In this document: positions 1 to 8,011 of the stretch, piece after piece | Layout: each line of letters opens with the position of its first letter | How positions within the stretch are numbered: position 1 is the first letter of the stretch | Assembly: GCA_905211645.1 (NCBI GenBank) | Contig: CAJMBK010000002.1 | Coordinates: forward strand, 1 to 64,000 | Source of the DNA: an uncultured Caryophanales bacterium | GTDB taxonomy: Bacteria; Bacillota_I; Bacilli_A; RFN20; CAG-288 | Reading direction: 5' to 3' | DNA: 64,000 nucleotides | The notes under the pieces: model-generated | Databases searched by the model: none | Seen by the model: only the letters and a program-made list of their open reading frames with translations | Told to the model about the DNA's origin: nothing | Made by a program: the position numbers and the translations under genes

Positions 1-1843
1 CATTGTAATTGAATCTAGAAATAGTGCCTAAAGCATTTGTAACTTTCTTAATTTTGCCAAAAGCGTCGTACTCGTCATATTTAGTAACATTTCCTAATTC
101 ATCTGTAGATGAAGCAACAAATCTTCCATCACTTGTATATGTCTTCTTGGTTTCAAGAATCATTGTTCCATCTTTATTTGTAACTTTGTTGGAAGTAAGA
201 TTACCTTTATGAGTTGTATCATAAGTATTTTCAATCTTTGCACCATAAGCTGTTTTTGCTTTTATTAAATTTCCATAATCATCATATTCATAGTCAAAAT
301 ATGTTGAATCGACGCCAATTGACTTACTTGGCAAATTATTACTTCCATAGGTCATATTAGTAGTTTTGCTACCACCACCCATTTCACTTGCATTGCCTTG
401 TCCATCGTAATTGTAGAACGAAGCAAATTCTTTATTAGCTACTTTAATGCCTCCAAGTTCAATCTCTGCATTACCAACAAGTTTAATTGTTAAAGTAATA
501 TGGTCGAAGCTATATTCAGATGAAGTTCCTAAAGTCATTAATTCAAACTGATTATCAATATTCTTCTTATTGAATTTATCAGTATCCATTCCACCTGCAG
601 ATAATGTTACTTCAACATAAGAATCATCAGTTGTTTCAGTTAATTGCTTTCCAAATAAAACTGCTAAAGTATTATCGCTAGATAATCCATTAAAAGGAAT
701 GGTTTTAGTAAGTGTTCCTGTACCTGATACTTTATAAACACTATCGCCTAATATTCCTTTAAATTTATCATCAGTTTGACTTACTTTTGAGATTTGTAAA
801 CCATCATTTGTAAAAACAGAAATGTCTGTTGAATTAAATAAGTTTTCCAAAGTTTTAAACGAAATTGAACCACTATTTGATTTTAGTTTCTTGGTTTCAT
901 TATCGAATTCAGTTTCAACAACATTGCCATCTTCATCCATTTCATAAATTGGTAAACTCTCACTGTCAAAAAATGAATAAGATTTTTCACTTTTGTAGTT
1001 AGTTAAAATAGAATAACTTTCTAAATATTCAATGAGTGATTTATGTCCGTTTGAGAAATTTGAATCATATCCATCTTCAAAAGAAATTACTCGGTTATTA
1101 GATAATGAATATTTAATTCTATAACCACTTAAATCATCAATAACAGTAATTTCATTATCGTTAAAAATTAATGATGTAGTTGCGACAACAGTACTGCTAT
1201 TCTTATAGGTAAGCTTAGACATATAACCTTTGTTATCATATTCAATGCTAACTGAATTAACTACTGAGTTATTATGTACATATTCGACTAAAGTGATATT
1301 ATCATTACCATTTTTGGTAAATCTAATTTCATCACCTTTTCCATTTTTGATATATTTTGTAGATGCAACAAAATCAATAGTTACTTTATCCCTATTTTTA
1401 TAAGTGATTGTTTTAGGGTAATTTTGGTTTTTATTGAATTCAGTCAAATTACCATACTTATCTTTCATTTCATAATGATAAGCACCATAATTGTCATCCT
1501 TGATCTTTCTTACTTCGAGGTTAGTTTCATTATTTTTATAATCATCAACACTTTTATAAGTATCAATTGAACCATCACTATTCTTTACATTAATTGTAGT
1601 TCCGCTTAAAGTAATTTTATTAAAGAAATTTAACTTAAATCCTTTGCCAAATAAATCAATTTCATCTTTATCTTGCAAATTAAAGGTTAAACTTGTCTCA
1701 ATAGGACATAATCCTACGGTTGTGATTAATGGTAATGAAATATGTAAATTAGCATCATTCTTATTTACATTTATACTAGTTTGAGCAGCATTACCAACTG
1801 TTAAACTAATTTGCTTTGTATAACTTTTTAAACCTTTGTTCAT
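1..1843 (-). CDS. YD-repeat / Rhs-like protein (C-terminus off the window)
   Basis: The frame is open from an ATG at 1843 to the window edge, at least 614 residues with no stop. The start follows an AAAAGGAGG ribosome site. There is no signal peptide; the N-terminus (MNKGLKSYTKQ) leads into a beta-rich region. Near the readable end are YD-repeat signatures: DYEYDDYGNLIKAKT, then KNTYDTTHKGN-like and DELGNVTKYDEYDAFGKIKKV segments, so the repeat core probably continues beyond the edge. In known Rhs/YD proteins such repeats form a shell around a C-terminal toxin, but here the C-terminus is not visible, so a toxin is only inferred. The gene lies 15 bp downstream of the nucleotidyltransferase gene and is probably co-transcribed with it. 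A cell-wall or adhesin YD protein is less likely without a signal peptide. Confidence 0.75.
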   Translation of the reverse strand, partial: MNKGLKSYTKQISLTVGNAAQTSINVNKNDANLHISLPLITTVGLCPIETSLTFNLQDKDEIDLFGKGFKLNFFNKITLSGTTINVKNSDGSIDTYKSVDDYKNNETNLEVRKIKDDNYGAYHYEMKDKYGNLTEFNKNQNYPKTITYKNRDKVTIDFVASTKYIKNGKGDEIRFTKNGNDNITLVEYVHNNSVVNSVSIEYDNKGYMSKLTYKNSSTVVATTSLIFNDNEITVIDDLSGYRIKYSLSNNRVISFEDGYDSNFSNGHKSLIEYLESYSILTNYKSEKSYSFFDSESLPIYEMDEDGNVVETEFDNETKKLKSNSGSISFKTLENLFNSTDISVFTNDGLQISKVSQTDDKFKGILGDSVYKVSGTGTLTKTIPFNGLSSDNTLAVLFGKQLTETTDDSYVEVTLSAGGMDTDKFNKKNIDNQFELMTLGTSSEYSFDHITLTIKLVGNAEIELGGIKVANKEFASFYNYDGQGNASEMGGGSKTTNMTYGSNNLPSKSIGVDSTYFDYEYDDYGNLIKAKTAYGAKIENTYDTTHKGNLTSNKVTNKDGTMILETKKTYTSDGRFVASSTDELGNVTKYDEYDAFGKIKKVTNALGTISRFNYN

Positions 1844-1858
1844 TTTTAATTCCTCCTT

Positions 1859-2776
1859 TTAAAATATTTTTTTGACATAAGGTATTTTCTTAATAAATTC
1901 ATCATTCAAATATTCGCTTATTTCACTAACATCAATAAAACGATTAAACTTATTAAAATAATGTTTCTTAAATTCGCCTATCTTCTTTCTTTTTTCATCG
2001 CTCGTGAGATCTAATGATATCTCCACTAACAAATCGATATCTGAGTCAATTCGATTAATTTCTTTAGCAAAAGATCCAAAAATTGAAAGATGCTTAATCT
2101 CAAAATTAGTCTTAATGTACTCTTCATCTTCTTTCAAGCCTTGATAAACCTCTTTTACTGAAAGCTCTCTCAAGTTTTGATAGTAACTTAAATCCTGTAC
2201 CTTTTCGTTAACAATTAATTCAAAAAAGAACTCATATAAAGAAACTTTATTATCGTTTATGTATTCCTTTTTTCTTTCCAAATATTCTCTTAAATCACTT
2301 GAGATAAAACGAGTTGATGGAATTTCGTTTTTTAATAACATATAGTTAAAAAAGATTAAGGAAATTACTAATTTATCCTCATCACTCGCACAGTCGATTT
2401 CATTAAAAACATCAATGTGAAAATCAACTGCTGACTCAATAACTGGTTTGTCAACATAGTTGAAAAATTTTGTAGCAATTCTTAACGATACATTAGTATC
2501 GATTTCTTTGCCAAAATAGATATAGAAAAATGTATTTAAGATTTGATTTGTTAAAGGATTTTTAGAATTTAACGCAATAAAGATATAGGCATCATATGCT
2601 CTTTTAATTTTCTCTTCATCATTACTTTTAAATGAATCTTCAGCATATAAAACTTTTTTAACTCTATCATGTTCTAAGTTATAACCTAAAAAGTTAAATA
2701 ATTTTTCAATAAAACTAGCTAACATTTTTCTTACAAAAAGTTCTTTGCTTTTAAATTTTTCTAAATTGATTTCCAT
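1859..2776 (-). CDS. Nucleotidyltransferase-fold (MNT, Pol-beta type) protein with helical N-terminus
   Basis: This is a 305-residue protein. The ATG at 2776 is preferred because AGGAGGTGA sits just upstream; an in-frame TTG at 2797 would place that ribosome site inside the gene. The C-terminal third has the nucleotidyltransferase signature: G234-S235 in SIFGSFAKE, the metal pair D246/D248 in DSDIDLL, and a candidate third acid D282. Residues 1-200 are helical and not firmly recognised. The stretch around residues 70-170 (NPLTNQIL, then LIFFNYMLLKNEIP and SDLREYLE) loosely recalls a Fic-type fold, but there is no HPFxxGNGR motif. Single-domain MNT proteins often act as AMP-transferring antitoxins, so a modifying or immunity role is possible but inferred. 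The gene is first in an operon with the Rhs-like gene, and a repeat carrying phased GTTC boxes lies upstream. Confidence 0.7.
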   Translation of the reverse strand: MEINLEKFKSKELFVRKMLASFIEKLFNFLGYNLEHDRVKKVLYAEDSFKSNDEEKIKRAYDAYIFIALNSKNPLTNQILNTFFYIYFGKEIDTNVSLRIATKFFNYVDKPVIESAVDFHIDVFNEIDCASDEDKLVISLIFFNYMLLKNEIPSTRFISSDLREYLERKKEYINDNKVSLYEFFFELIVNEKVQDLSYYQNLRELSVKEVYQGLKEDEEYIKTNFEIKHLSIFGSFAKEINRIDSDIDLLVEISLDLTSDEKRKKIGEFKKHYFNKFNRFIDVSEISEYLNDEFIKKIPYVKKIF

Positions 2777-2861
2777 GTATTTATCACCTCCTTTCAAAAT
2801 CAGATTAGAAAAGAAAAAGTTGGTGTATTAACTACTAACAACAATTCTTTTAAGTCTGTGA

Positions 2862-2948
2862 TAAGACCTACTTTAACAAAATCATAATTTGAATTATTAT
2901 CAATCTCTTATCGTGTTCTTTTTATTATTATTGCGTTCCATTTTGTTC
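2862..2948. repeat. 87-bp direct repeat, copy A, with three GTTC boxes
   Basis: This copy matches 4766-4852 in the same orientation with about six mismatches in 87 bp. It holds GTTC boxes at 2915, 2935 and 2945, spaced 20 and 10 bp. It lies upstream of the minus-strand nucleotidyltransferase-Rhs operon, and possible -10 elements (GATAAT, TATGAT on the minus strand) lie on the gene side of the boxes. A promoter or operator role is inferred from placement. The remaining 2949-3062 is noncoding, with no recognised feature. Confidence 0.8.
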
Positions 2949-3062
2949 CACATTTTTAAAATCCTAGAAATTCAAAATATTTGACTCGTATTTTTCGTGA
3001 GTGCCCTTGCACGGTAACCCAAAGATAATTTAAGGGCTACCTGGGGGAGGGTTAATGGACCA

Positions 3063-3446
3063 TTATTTATATTTTTCGCCAAGTTTATTAGCCCAGCTTT
3101 CAATATAAAATGAATAGTAACTGATGTTATGCTTCTCTCTATACTTACTAAAACATCCCCACCAGATAAGACTTGGTAAGCCAATCACAAATAACCAAAG
3201 TGGTCACAAAATTAAGCTTTGAACTGTGTGTCCATATTCATGTTGGTTAAGTTTTAAATCATATGGTCTAGCAGTAAAGATAAACATTCCTAAACTAAGT
3301 GAACTACCTAGCTTCCAAGTAGTAACAACCGCTCCATGAAGCACTCTATGGTTTCTTCCTGCTAAAAATAAAAAGAGAGTCAATCCTAGTAAGTTTTGGA
3401 TGATTCCCCAAGTCCGCTCAACTAAATAAAATAAAAACTTCTTCAT
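3063..3446 (-). pseudogene. Small membrane protein with HEYGH motif, interrupted by TGA
   Basis: The gene starts MKKFLFYLVERTWG at 3446, overlapping the end of the ParB-like gene. It has one hydrophobic segment (LLGLTLFLFLAG) and a HEYGH motif (residues 69-73) that could bind zinc. After QSLIL comes TGA at 3204-3206, and the same frame then continues for 47 codons (PLWLFVIGLPSLIWW through FYIESWANKLG) to a TAA at 3063. The continuation is hydrophobic and protein-like, so a single nonsense change in a protein of about 127 residues is the simplest reading. From memory, similar phage or mobile-element proteins have Gly at this position, which would fit GGA to TGA. The function is unknown; a peptidase role rests only on HExxH. 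Confidence 0.6.
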
Positions 3447-3875
3447 CTATTTTCTTCCTCCCTGACTTCAACTAAGTCACCATCTTCATTCCATTTGTAT
3501 TTCGGTAACTTTCCATTAAATCGTCCAAATCTAAAGAGATACCATCAAGTTCTTCTTTTAACTTTTCAAAGTCCCACTCAGATAATTCAGCAGTTTTATT
3601 ATGTGCCAAAGAATATGCTTTTCTTTGTTCATCAGTAAGTTTATCAAGTCTAATACAAGGAACTTTTCTATAACCTAATTCTTTAAGAACGAGTAACGAC
3701 CATGCCCTTCGACAATAATATTTTTATCATTCCATACACCAATTGGATCATTCATACCAAAAGTCTCAATAGATTTTTTGATAGCATCTACATCAGCTTT
3801 TTGGTGTTTCCTAGCATTATTTTCATATCGTGTAATTTTATCTATATCGATATATTCAATTCTTAATTTATCCAT
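3443..3875 (-). pseudogene. ParB-like N-domain protein (phage type), two frameshifts
   Basis: The intact start (MDKLRIEYIDIDKITRYENN) runs through DAIKKSIETFGMNDPI and VEGHGR, the ParB/Srx-fold nuclease-like motif common in phage ParB-like and methyltransferase-linked proteins. After GHGRYSF the frame slips. The next frame restores LKELGYRKVPCIR, then LTDEQRKAYSLAHNKTAEL and EWDFEKLKEELDGI, which is typical of the family. A second slip near LDLDD is needed to read GKLPKYKWNEDGD to a TGA at 3443. An AAAATAAA leader with GAGGAAAA precedes the ATG. The gene lies next to a terminase-small-like gene, where such ParB-like proteins are common in Bacillota prophages. It is probably non-functional; sequencing error is possible but would need two events here. 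Confidence 0.7.
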
Positions 3876-3890
3876 TTTATTTTCCTCGCT

Positions 3891-4422
3891 TTATAAAAAT
3901 TCATTATTGTTATCACTTTGTTCATCATCCACTTCACCATCTGCGTTTTGCCATTCTTCCTTATTTTTTCCATTTTCTTTTCCATAAGTGCTAATTCAAG
4001 ATATCTTTCGTAGTATTCTCTACCAAAATGTTTAGTTAAAAGATAGGTCAAAGCCTTATAATCTGGTGCTACTTGTTTCTTGGTTCTGTGAATCTTTTTA
4101 ATTTGATTTCCATTCTTATCTTCAATATATTGATCTTCTTCTACAGTTTCATAACCCACAGCTTTTTTATACATGGCACTTGCTAAATCTTTTTAAGTTC
4201 AAACTTAGTTTTATCAATTGTCTCCTGTACGTCTGGATGGTTCTTTTTTAAAGTTGAGAAAGTTCTAGGATTCATTTTTAAGGTTTTACACATTTCAGTT
4301 TGAGTAACGAGTTTTTTAGCACATTCAGTAATTAAATTTAAAACTTCTTCTAGCTTTCCAGTCCTAACCCAAGTTTTATAAATATCAGTGCTATATGCTC
4401 TTTTATGATTTTTTCTTGGCAT
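3891..4422 (-). pseudogene. Phage terminase small subunit-like gene, two frameshifts
   Basis: The first segment (4422 to about 4190) starts MPRKNHKRAY and includes an HTH-like stretch (VTQTEMCKTLKMNPRTFSTL). It ends early at DKTKFELKKI. Restoring one base in the A-run joins KKDLASAMYKKAVGYET to the second segment, which runs through TKKQVAPDYKALTYLLTKHF, the C-terminal pattern of many small terminases. A second slip in the AAAAGAAAATGG tract would give an acidic tail (NADGEVDDEQSDNNNEFL) ending at a TAA at 3891, five bases before the ribosome site of the ParB-like gene. In phages this protein recognises the packaging site and recruits the large terminase; no large terminase is present in the window. 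Both lesions lie in A-rich runs. Confidence 0.65.
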
Positions 4423-4452
4423 TTTATTTCCTCCTTTCTAAAGAAAAAGCCA

Positions 4453-4734
4453 CTAGCTATTTGCTAATGACTCTTGCTTAATAAATTCATTTAACCATTC
4501 GTCAAATGGTAATTTTGTAAATCCTTGTTCAAGTTCAATCTCATACAAGTCTTTAAACTTATCTTTTTTCTGTTTTTTTATCTCTCGACAACTTTTACAA
4601 AAATATTTAGTGTTTCTATGATAAGTCATACTTTTCATAAGTGAACCGCAAATTGAACATTTAGGATAATACCAATTAAAGTAACCATCACTGCCTACCT
4701 TAACTCCATCTTCTATTGCTTCTTTATATCCCAT
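4453..4734 (-). CDS. Small zinc-ribbon phage protein
   Basis: This 93-residue protein has two CxxC pairs, CSICGS (about residues 26-29) and CKSCRE (about residues 46-49), forming a probable zinc ribbon. A basic linker and an acidic C-terminus (LYEIELEQGFTKLPFDEW) follow. TGAGG upstream supports the ATG at 4734. In Bacillota prophages, short CxxC proteins of this kind often sit between the late regulator and the packaging genes, next to an HNH nuclease. Here there is no HNH motif, so no nuclease function is assigned. It is intact, unlike its downstream neighbours, and lies just downstream of repeat copy B. Confidence 0.6.
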   Translation of the reverse strand: MGYKEAIEDGVKVGSDGYFNWYYPKCSICGSLMKSMTYHRNTKYFCKSCREIKKQKKDKFKDLYEIELEQGFTKLPFDEWLNEFIKQESLANS

Positions 4735-4765
4735 GAATTACCTCATACTTTTTCCTAGCCGGCAC

Positions 4766-4852
4766 TAAGACCTACTTTAACAAAATCATAATTTGAATTA
4801 TTATCAACGTCTTATCGTGTTCTTTTTATTATTATCGTGTTCCACCTTGTTC
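4766..4852. repeat. 87-bp direct repeat, copy B, with three GTTC boxes
   Basis: This is the second copy of the element at 2862-2948, about 93% identical. GTTC boxes lie at 4819, 4839 and 4849, with the same 20/10 spacing. On the minus strand the unit GAACACGATAA occurs twice with a 20-nt period. The copy begins just after the ArpU-like gene ends and precedes the zinc-ribbon and terminase genes, where a phage late promoter would be expected. Confidence 0.8.
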
Positions 4853-4856
4853 AAAT

Positions 4857-5273
4857 TTATAAAGAAATAGATCTAATAACACGTAAGGCTTCATTATGGA
4901 TTCTATAAACTGAACTTTTAGCTAAATTCATAAGACTTGATACTTCATCAAAAGTTTTACCTAAGATATCTCGATAAAGAATTACATAACGGTGATTTAT
5001 ATTTTCAAGATTTTCAAGTTTCAAACAGGCTTTATTAATTAATTCATTTAGTTTATCAATATTTTCTTCCATACTTTTTTCTACATCTAATTTTTTAAGA
5101 ATAGGATTTTCAAAATATGCTTTTCCACTTGGAGTTCTATCTACTCTTTCTTCATCATAAATTGGTCCTGGTATAGCTCTAGATCTTGCATCATAAAACT
5201 CTATCGCTTCTTTTTGATGCTTAATTTTCATTTTTAATCTTTTGATTTCATCGAGTAATTCAATTAAAGTCAT
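4857..5273 (-). CDS. ArpU/DUF1492-type phage late transcription regulator (sigma region 4-like HTH)
   Basis: This 138-residue protein has a coiled-coil N-terminal half (LLDEIKRLKMKIKHQKEAIEFY), a middle part with a SRAIPGPIYDEERV segment, and a C-terminal HTH like sigma region 4 (YRDILGKTFDEVSSLMNLA then KSSVYRIHNEALRVI). The layout fits the DUF1492/ArpU family, which controls late transcription in phages of Gram-positive hosts. The start overlaps the helicase stop (ATGA at 5270-5273). Repeat copy B lies immediately downstream. I infer that this protein, or its sigma-like relative at 7335-7862, acts on the GTTC boxes; the sequence does not prove it. The frame is intact although several neighbours are broken. 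Confidence 0.7.
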   Translation of the reverse strand: MTLIELLDEIKRLKMKIKHQKEAIEFYDARSRAIPGPIYDEERVDRTPSGKAYFENPILKKLDVEKSMEENIDKLNELINKACLKLENLENINHRYVILYRDILGKTFDEVSSLMNLAKSSVYRIHNEALRVIRSISL

Positions 5274-6651
5274 TTGTCATTGCCTCCTTTCATACGTGCC
5301 TTAACAGCTTCAATTAAGTTGCTTTGACTTCTTTCTTTTTTATCAAGTGCTTTTATTACATCTTCATCGATAGTATCTTTAGTAATAATTCTAGTAACCA
5401 CTACTGATTTAGAAGTTTGACCTTGCCTGTAGAGTCTAGCGATAGTTTGCTCATATAACTCTAAAGACCAAGTTAGTGAAAACCACACTAATTCATTTCC
5501 ACCATCTTGAAGATTTAGACCGTGCCCAGCACTAGCTGGGTGAATTAGTCCAACATTTATCTCACCTTTGTTCCATTTTTCTATCGATTTAGTATCTTTT
5601 AATTCTTCAAAAGTTATCTGATAAGTCTTTTTTATTTCCTTTAAATGCTTCATTATTTTTTCTAAATCGGATTTAACCAATAAGCGACTAGTAGTGATTT
5701 GCCTCTTGATCCTTCAATTAAGTCTTCTAAAGCATCAAGTTTTTTATCATGAATTTCTGTATAAGACTTGTCTTCAAGATAAATTGCTCCACTTGCCATT
5801 TGAATGAGCTTATTAGATAAAACGCCTGCATTAGCAATAGTTATGTCTTTATCTTTTATTTCAATAGCGAAGTTTTTATTTAAGTCATCATAAACTTTTC
5901 TTTCCTTTGGACTTCTAAACTCTTTTTGAAGAATATCTAAAGCAACCTTACTTCTTTCTTTACATATTGCTTTACAAGGGCAAAACTTACACCATGAACC
6001 ACATCTAAAGATACCTTTACCCTCATAGGCTAGTTCAGCAGCAGGTTTAACTACTTCACTTGTCCATTTAAGAAGTTCATCTTTTGAAGTTTTCCAAGTT
6101 GATACATTATTAAGTCCAGGTTGATAAATACTTAAGCTAACCTTATCAAAATCATAAAAGACTAATAGTTCACTTATTGCTCCTAAGGCATAAAGTTTAA
6201 GTTGAGAATTATTAGTAGCATCAACACTTACTCCTCTACCATATTTAAAATCGATAATATGAAGTCTTTTAGATGAAACTAATATGCAGTCAGCAGTACC
6301 AAATCCATCCTTAACCCAAGTATCAAAATTAACTTTATGTTCGATAAACACTTCAACTTTCTCATTAGTTTCTTCTTTCATTTCCCTTATTTTTTCTAAA
6401 ACAAATGAAACATAAGAATCACTACATTCATCCATTTCTTTATCAAACATAGTTAGTTCTGGATAAGGATCATTATTTTCTAGTGCTCTATTAAGTTTAT
6501 ATTCACATAAAGCATGAGCATTAGTTCCTTCTTCAGCGTAAACTGAAGTTACATCTTCCATATCTTCCGTAAGCCTTGCACTAGGTTGACAATTAATCCA
6601 TCTTCCACTAGATGAACCGCCTAAAAGACAATGTTGTTTTTTATCTTCCAT
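5270..6651 (-). pseudogene. DUF2800 (Cas4/RecB-like nuclease) fused by deletion to SNF2-helicase C-terminus, then frameshifted
   Basis: The first 329 codons (6651-5662) begin as a DUF2800 protein: a PD-(D/E)XK-like core with D121 in GTADCIL and D134/K136 in IIDFKYG, and an iron-sulphur-type cysteine set C217, C221, C224 and C230. Around residue 245 the sequence changes abruptly to the C-terminal half of a phage SNF2-type helicase (SPKERKVYDDL, NAGVLSNKLIQMASGA, IHDKKLDALEDL). In related prophages these two genes are normally several kilobases apart, with a DNA polymerase gene and others between, so an internal deletion is inferred. The frame then ends at YWLNPI, but one added T restores YWFKSDLEK and leads into 5680-5270, which holds helicase motifs V/VI (SAGHGLNLQ, QTIARLYRQGQ). 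The helicase lacks its ATP-binding half, so it should be inactive. Confidence 0.75.
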
Positions 6652-6913
6652 TGGCGATATCCTTCATTCGATTTAAGACTTCTTCATAGTGTTTTGGATC
6701 AAGTTCTGATAACTTATTAGCTCCAAAGCCAACAATGATGTCTCTAATATCTTGAGTGAAGCCTTTTCTAACAAAAGATGTAAGTTCTGCACGGATTTCC
6801 TCTAAAGTGATAACCTTTTTCGCTTCTTTATCCTCACTAGAACTAAGAAGATTTAAGGCTTCATCAATTTTCTTTTTTGCTTCAATTAGAAGCTCACTAA
6901 TCTTTTGATTCAT
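6641..6913 (-). CDS. Small phage protein (the family often labelled rrp5-like)
   Basis: This 90-residue acidic protein has a helical N-terminus (SELLIEAKKKIDEALNLL) and a conserved-looking C-terminal part: TLEEIRAELTSFVRKGFTQ, then DIIVGFGANKLSELDP and YEEVLNRM. This arrangement occurs in small proteins directly upstream of DUF2800 genes in Bacillota prophages, often misnamed rRNA biogenesis protein Rrp5. The stop overlaps the start of the DUF2800 chimera, so the two were translationally coupled. The function is unknown; a helper role in phage replication or recombination is inferred only from position. The ATG at 6913 lies inside the preceding small ORF. Confidence 0.55.
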   Translation of the reverse strand: MNQKISELLIEAKKKIDEALNLLSSSEDKEAKKVITLEEIRAELTSFVRKGFTQDIRDIIVGFGANKLSELDPKHYEEVLNRMKDIANGR

Positions 6914-7028
6914 TTTTATTTAAATCTTTTTCTTCTTCATATGCATCACGGATGAGTTCTTCTTTCTTATAGTCATCCCAGTCTTCATCTTCATTTGCAT
7001 AGGAAGGTTTACATTTAAAATTGCTCAT
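6897..7028 (-). CDS. 43-residue acidic small ORF
   Basis: ATG at 7028 to TAG at 6897 encodes MSNFKCKPSYANEDEDWDDY followed by a charged helix (KEELIRDAYEEEKDLNK). The start overlaps the previous stop (TAATG) and the end overlaps the next start, which fits a tightly packed phage early operon. No family is recognised. Coupling to both neighbours is the main support for its being real. Confidence 0.4.
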   Translation of the reverse strand: MSNFKCKPSYANEDEDWDDYKKEELIRDAYEEEKDLNKNESKD

Positions 7029-7210
7029 TATCGTTTACCTCTATATTTACATTCTTTGCAACCGCAAGACTTGACTTCGTTTTTGTTATTTCTACGGATA
7101 GAAACATCAACAATGACATCATTCAAATTCACAGAAAACTTAATTGATTTGGTCTCTTGGCTTGCATCTTTGAAGATTGCGTTTAATAATTTTTCTTCAT
7201 TACTTAACAT
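7028..7210 (-). CDS. 60-residue small phage protein with C-terminal cysteine cluster
   Basis: The protein starts MLSNEEKLLNAIFKDAS, has a beta-like middle (FSVNLNDVIVDVSIRR) and ends with three cysteines (CGCKECKYRGKR) that could bind a metal. GGAGGAAAAT precedes the ATG. The stop overlaps the start of the next small ORF. The family is not recognised, but the spacing and ribosome site suggest a real early-operon gene. Confidence 0.45.
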   Translation of the reverse strand: MLSNEEKLLNAIFKDASQETKSIKFSVNLNDVIVDVSIRRNNKNEVKSCGCKECKYRGKR

Positions 7211-7228
7211 TTATTTTCCTCCTATCAA

Positions 7229-7286
7229 TTAGTGAGAAGTTAAGATGCCCACTGCAGTTTGAATTCAGACATCTTTGCCTCTCACT
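7229..7286. repeat. Compound inverted repeat between early prophage genes
   Basis: AGTGAGA pairs with TCTCACT and, inside them, AAGATG pairs with CATCTT, forming one long interrupted stem-loop between the sigma-like gene and the 60-residue gene. It is not followed by a clear T-run on either strand, so it is not called a terminator. It may be an RNA structure in the early transcript or a remnant of a lost gene. Confidence 0.4.
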
Positions 7287-7334
7287 ACTTAAGGAGTTTT
7301 TGAAGATTGGTCGTCAACCAAAACTAATGTGTAA

Positions 7335-7862
7335 TTATGAATTGATTGAATTCCAATATTCTTGTAGCTTTGCTCTCAAGAGTTCCTTTGCCTTTTCCCA
7401 CTTCTTTTGAGCGGCTTGCTTTGATATTCCTAAAGCATTACTTATCTCATTAAAGGAGCAAGAATTAGCAATCATACGAGCGACTACTTTTAGATCTTCT
7501 GATGGTAAGGAATTAATAGCTTCATTTACTCTTTCTTCCTTTTCCAAACGTTCAGAATATTGAATTGGATTTTCATCTTTTGATGCGATTTCAAGTCCAA
7601 CTTCAGCAAGGTGTTCAATTGATACTTTGTTAGGTTTCTTAGACCAAAAGTATGGACATTTGGAACAATCTTTCTTGCACTTGATTTCAAAGCCACGAGA
7701 GCCAATGATTGTGCAACGATATTGCATTCTCTCGTAATAACGTAGTCTTTCTTGGAATCGCTTCTCTTCGAGAGCCCATTCCTCAAGTGTTATAGGTGTT
7801 CTTTCGTCTCTATCACCAAAAGAGGAATTTTGGCTATTGCCAGATTTAAATTTTGTAGACAA
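7335..7862 (-). CDS. Phage sigma-70 region 4-like DNA-binding protein
   Basis: This 175-residue protein has a charged N-terminal half, a cysteine group (CKKDCSKCPYF, about residues 58-68) suggesting metal binding, and a C-terminal sigma-region-4-like HTH (LPSEDLKVVARMIANSCSFNE then ISNALGISKQAAQKKWEKAK). Such proteins are early regulators in Bacillota prophages. The start is a TTG at 7862 with AAGGA six bases upstream; I see no ATG alternative that keeps the conserved N-terminus. It heads the minus-strand early gene set and has the phased GTTC array about 150 bp upstream. It may bind those boxes together with, or instead of, the ArpU-like protein; that is inference. Confidence 0.6.
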   Translation of the reverse strand: MSTKFKSGNSQNSSFGDRDERTPITLEEWALEEKRFQERLRYYERMQYRCTIIGSRGFEIKCKKDCSKCPYFWSKKPNKVSIEHLAEVGLEIASKDENPIQYSERLEKEERVNEAINSLPSEDLKVVARMIANSCSFNEISNALGISKQAAQKKWEKAKELLRAKLQEYWNSINS

Positions 7863-8011
7863 TGGTTGTCCTTAATATTGGAGCAACATCACTATTAAGT
7901 TTTCTCGTCTACTTTCCTTTCTTCACCCGAACGGTTAACTAGTATAAAAGCGGAATTATCAGCAGAGCTCTTGCTGACACTGAAATAATATTAAAAAAAG
8001 AAAATTATTTC

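Noticed and set aside
2972..3184. A 70-codon minus-strand frame (MAYQVLSGGDVL...)
   Set aside because: It overlaps the continuation of the HEYGH gene in another frame, has no ribosome site, and its product is not protein-like in a family sense.
3204..3206. TGA read as tryptophan (Mollicutes code)
   Set aside because: All core genes use TGG for Trp and several genes end in TGA at family-typical lengths, so the standard code fits better.
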